NCBI GenBank assembly: GCA_021815835.1
Contig: JAKAZN010000123.1
Span: 1 to 6,282, forward strand
DNA: 6,282 nucleotides
Direction: 5' to 3'
Origin: Pseudomonadota bacterium
GTDB taxonomy: Bacteria > Pseudomonadota > Alphaproteobacteria > Acetobacterales > Acetobacteraceae
Part shown: positions 6,033 through 6,282 of the stretch, in pieces
Layout: each line of letters opens with the position of its first letter
How positions within the stretch are numbered: the first letter of the stretch is position 1
Notes under the pieces: generated by a model
What the model saw: only the letters and a program-made list of their open reading frames with translations
What the model was told of the DNA's origin: nothing
The model's database searches: none
Position numbers and translations under genes: made by a program

Positions 6033-6061
6033 AGTGTATCAGCGGCGCGAGGGTTTGCCAG
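6033..6061 (-). promoter_or_regulatory. Candidate sigma-70-type promoter for pepA-holC
   Basis: On the - strand, CTGGCA (6061-6056, 4/6 to TTGACA) and TACACT (6038-6033, 4/6 to TATAAT) are separated by 17 nt. Initiation would fall near 6026, giving a leader of about 30 nt before the ATG at 5994. The leader includes a 7-bp direct duplication (GCGTGGG on +, 6013-6019 and 6020-6026). This is the best-spaced promoter match seen upstream of pepA, but it rests on consensus alone. Confidence 0.4.
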
Positions 6062-6080
6062 ACGGCGCGGGAGCGCCGTC
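6061..6080. other. Perfect 8-bp GC-rich hairpin with a GGGA tetraloop upstream of pepA
   Basis: GACGGCGC (6061-6068) and GCGCCGTC (6073-6080) are exact inverted repeats around GGGA (6069-6072), a GNRA-type loop on the + strand. Its left edge touches the candidate -35 of pepA. There is no T-tract on either side, so an intrinsic terminator is not supported. It could be an operator palindrome or an incidental GC-rich inverted repeat. Confidence 0.5.
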
Positions 6081-6081
6081 A

Positions 6082-6127
6082 GGGCGATCGGGTGAGCGCC
6101 GGGATCGCCCCACACCTGGATCGCCCC
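6082..6127. repeat. Three copies of GGGCGATC upstream of pepA, two as 10-bp direct repeats
   Basis: GGGCGATC at 6082-6089 is answered by its reverse complement at 6103-6110 and again at 6119-6126. The last two are part of an exact direct repeat, GGATCGCCCC (6102-6111 and 6118-6127), 16 bp apart start to start. The cluster lies about 20-65 bp upstream of the candidate -35, where activator or repressor sites often sit. No known regulator motif is recognised. Confidence 0.55.
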
Positions 6128-6282
6128 CATGGCCGGCGGCCCCTGGGCCGGGCGCGCGGGACCTTGGGGCGGCCCGGATACCGAGCCGGGGCCGGTGATC
6201 CTGGCATTCGGTTCCGATAACGCAACAATATGGGCACGCGTCCGCCCGCGCCCGCTCAGGCCGAAAATTGCGCCAGGCCCGG
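6128..6282. other. Right-end stretch without a supported gene
   Basis: Downstream of the motif cluster the sequence is GC-rich up to about 6200, then turns comparatively AT-rich (6206-6232) before the window ends. Two + strand frames are open to the edge (ATGs at 6129 and 6231), but neither resembles a known protein nor has a good ribosome binding site. It is probably the promoter region between pepA and whatever lies to the right. Confidence 0.4.

Noticed and set aside
4540..6198. A 552-codon open frame on the + strand, longer than pepA itself
   Set aside because: It lies antisense to pepA and the start of its leader. Its product is low-complexity (Gly, Ala, Arg, His, Asp) with no recognisable domain, whereas the - strand has all PepA motifs. 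Long antisense frames are expected in GC-rich genomes.
6129..6282. Possible start of a rightward gene (ATG at 6129, or ATG at 6231)
   Set aside because: Both frames are open to the window edge but short, have no good ribosome binding site, and match no known N-terminus. The 6129 frame also uses codons such as ATA and ACA that are unlike the neighbouring genes. More sequence to the right would settle it.

Overview
The window is GC-rich (roughly 70% by eye), with G or C in most third codon positions. It looks like ordinary alphaproteobacterial chromosome. The PepA and HolC sequences and the style of the CoA-transferase operon fit Rhodospirillales/Acetobacteraceae, but this placement is inferred from protein resemblance and not from any marker gene. 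All seven genes are named from recognised family motifs. No tRNA, rRNA, CRISPR array, transposase or phage gene was seen.

Left third (1-2224, + strand): the 3' part of a luciferase-like flavin oxidoreductase (LLM class, TIGR03617-like), followed 10 bp later by the A and B subunits of a 3-oxoacid-type CoA transferase that overlap by 4 bp. The three genes form a tight catabolic operon. It probably activates a carboxylic or 3-oxo acid by CoA transfer from a donor such as succinyl-CoA, alongside a flavin-dependent oxidation. The substrate cannot be read from the sequence.

Middle (2231-3962): a divergent pair. On the - strand is a short TenI/thiamine-phosphate-synthase-like protein that lacks the usual ThiE catalytic residues. 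On the + strand is an FkbM-like Rossmann methyltransferase-family protein. The 151 bp between their starts is mostly a tandem array of four 25-bp units, each with a GC-rich inverted repeat. The TenI-like gene ends only 6 bp from the end of the CoA-transferase operon, so the two converge with no room for a terminator between them.

Right third (3958-6282): the methyltransferase gene converges on a - strand pepA-holC operon (leucyl aminopeptidase, then DNA polymerase III chi subunit). The 101-bp gap holds two consecutive hairpins. The whole segment is bounded by a short inverted repeat whose ends contain the TAG stop codons of both flanking genes. Upstream of pepA are a plausible sigma-70-type promoter, a strong small hairpin and three copies of an 8-bp motif. 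No convincing gene was found from 5995 to the window end.

I do not see a new defence, mobile or biosynthetic system here. The most interesting signals are non-coding: the 25-bp tandem array in the divergent intergenic region, the double-hairpin element between the convergent genes, and the motif cluster before pepA.
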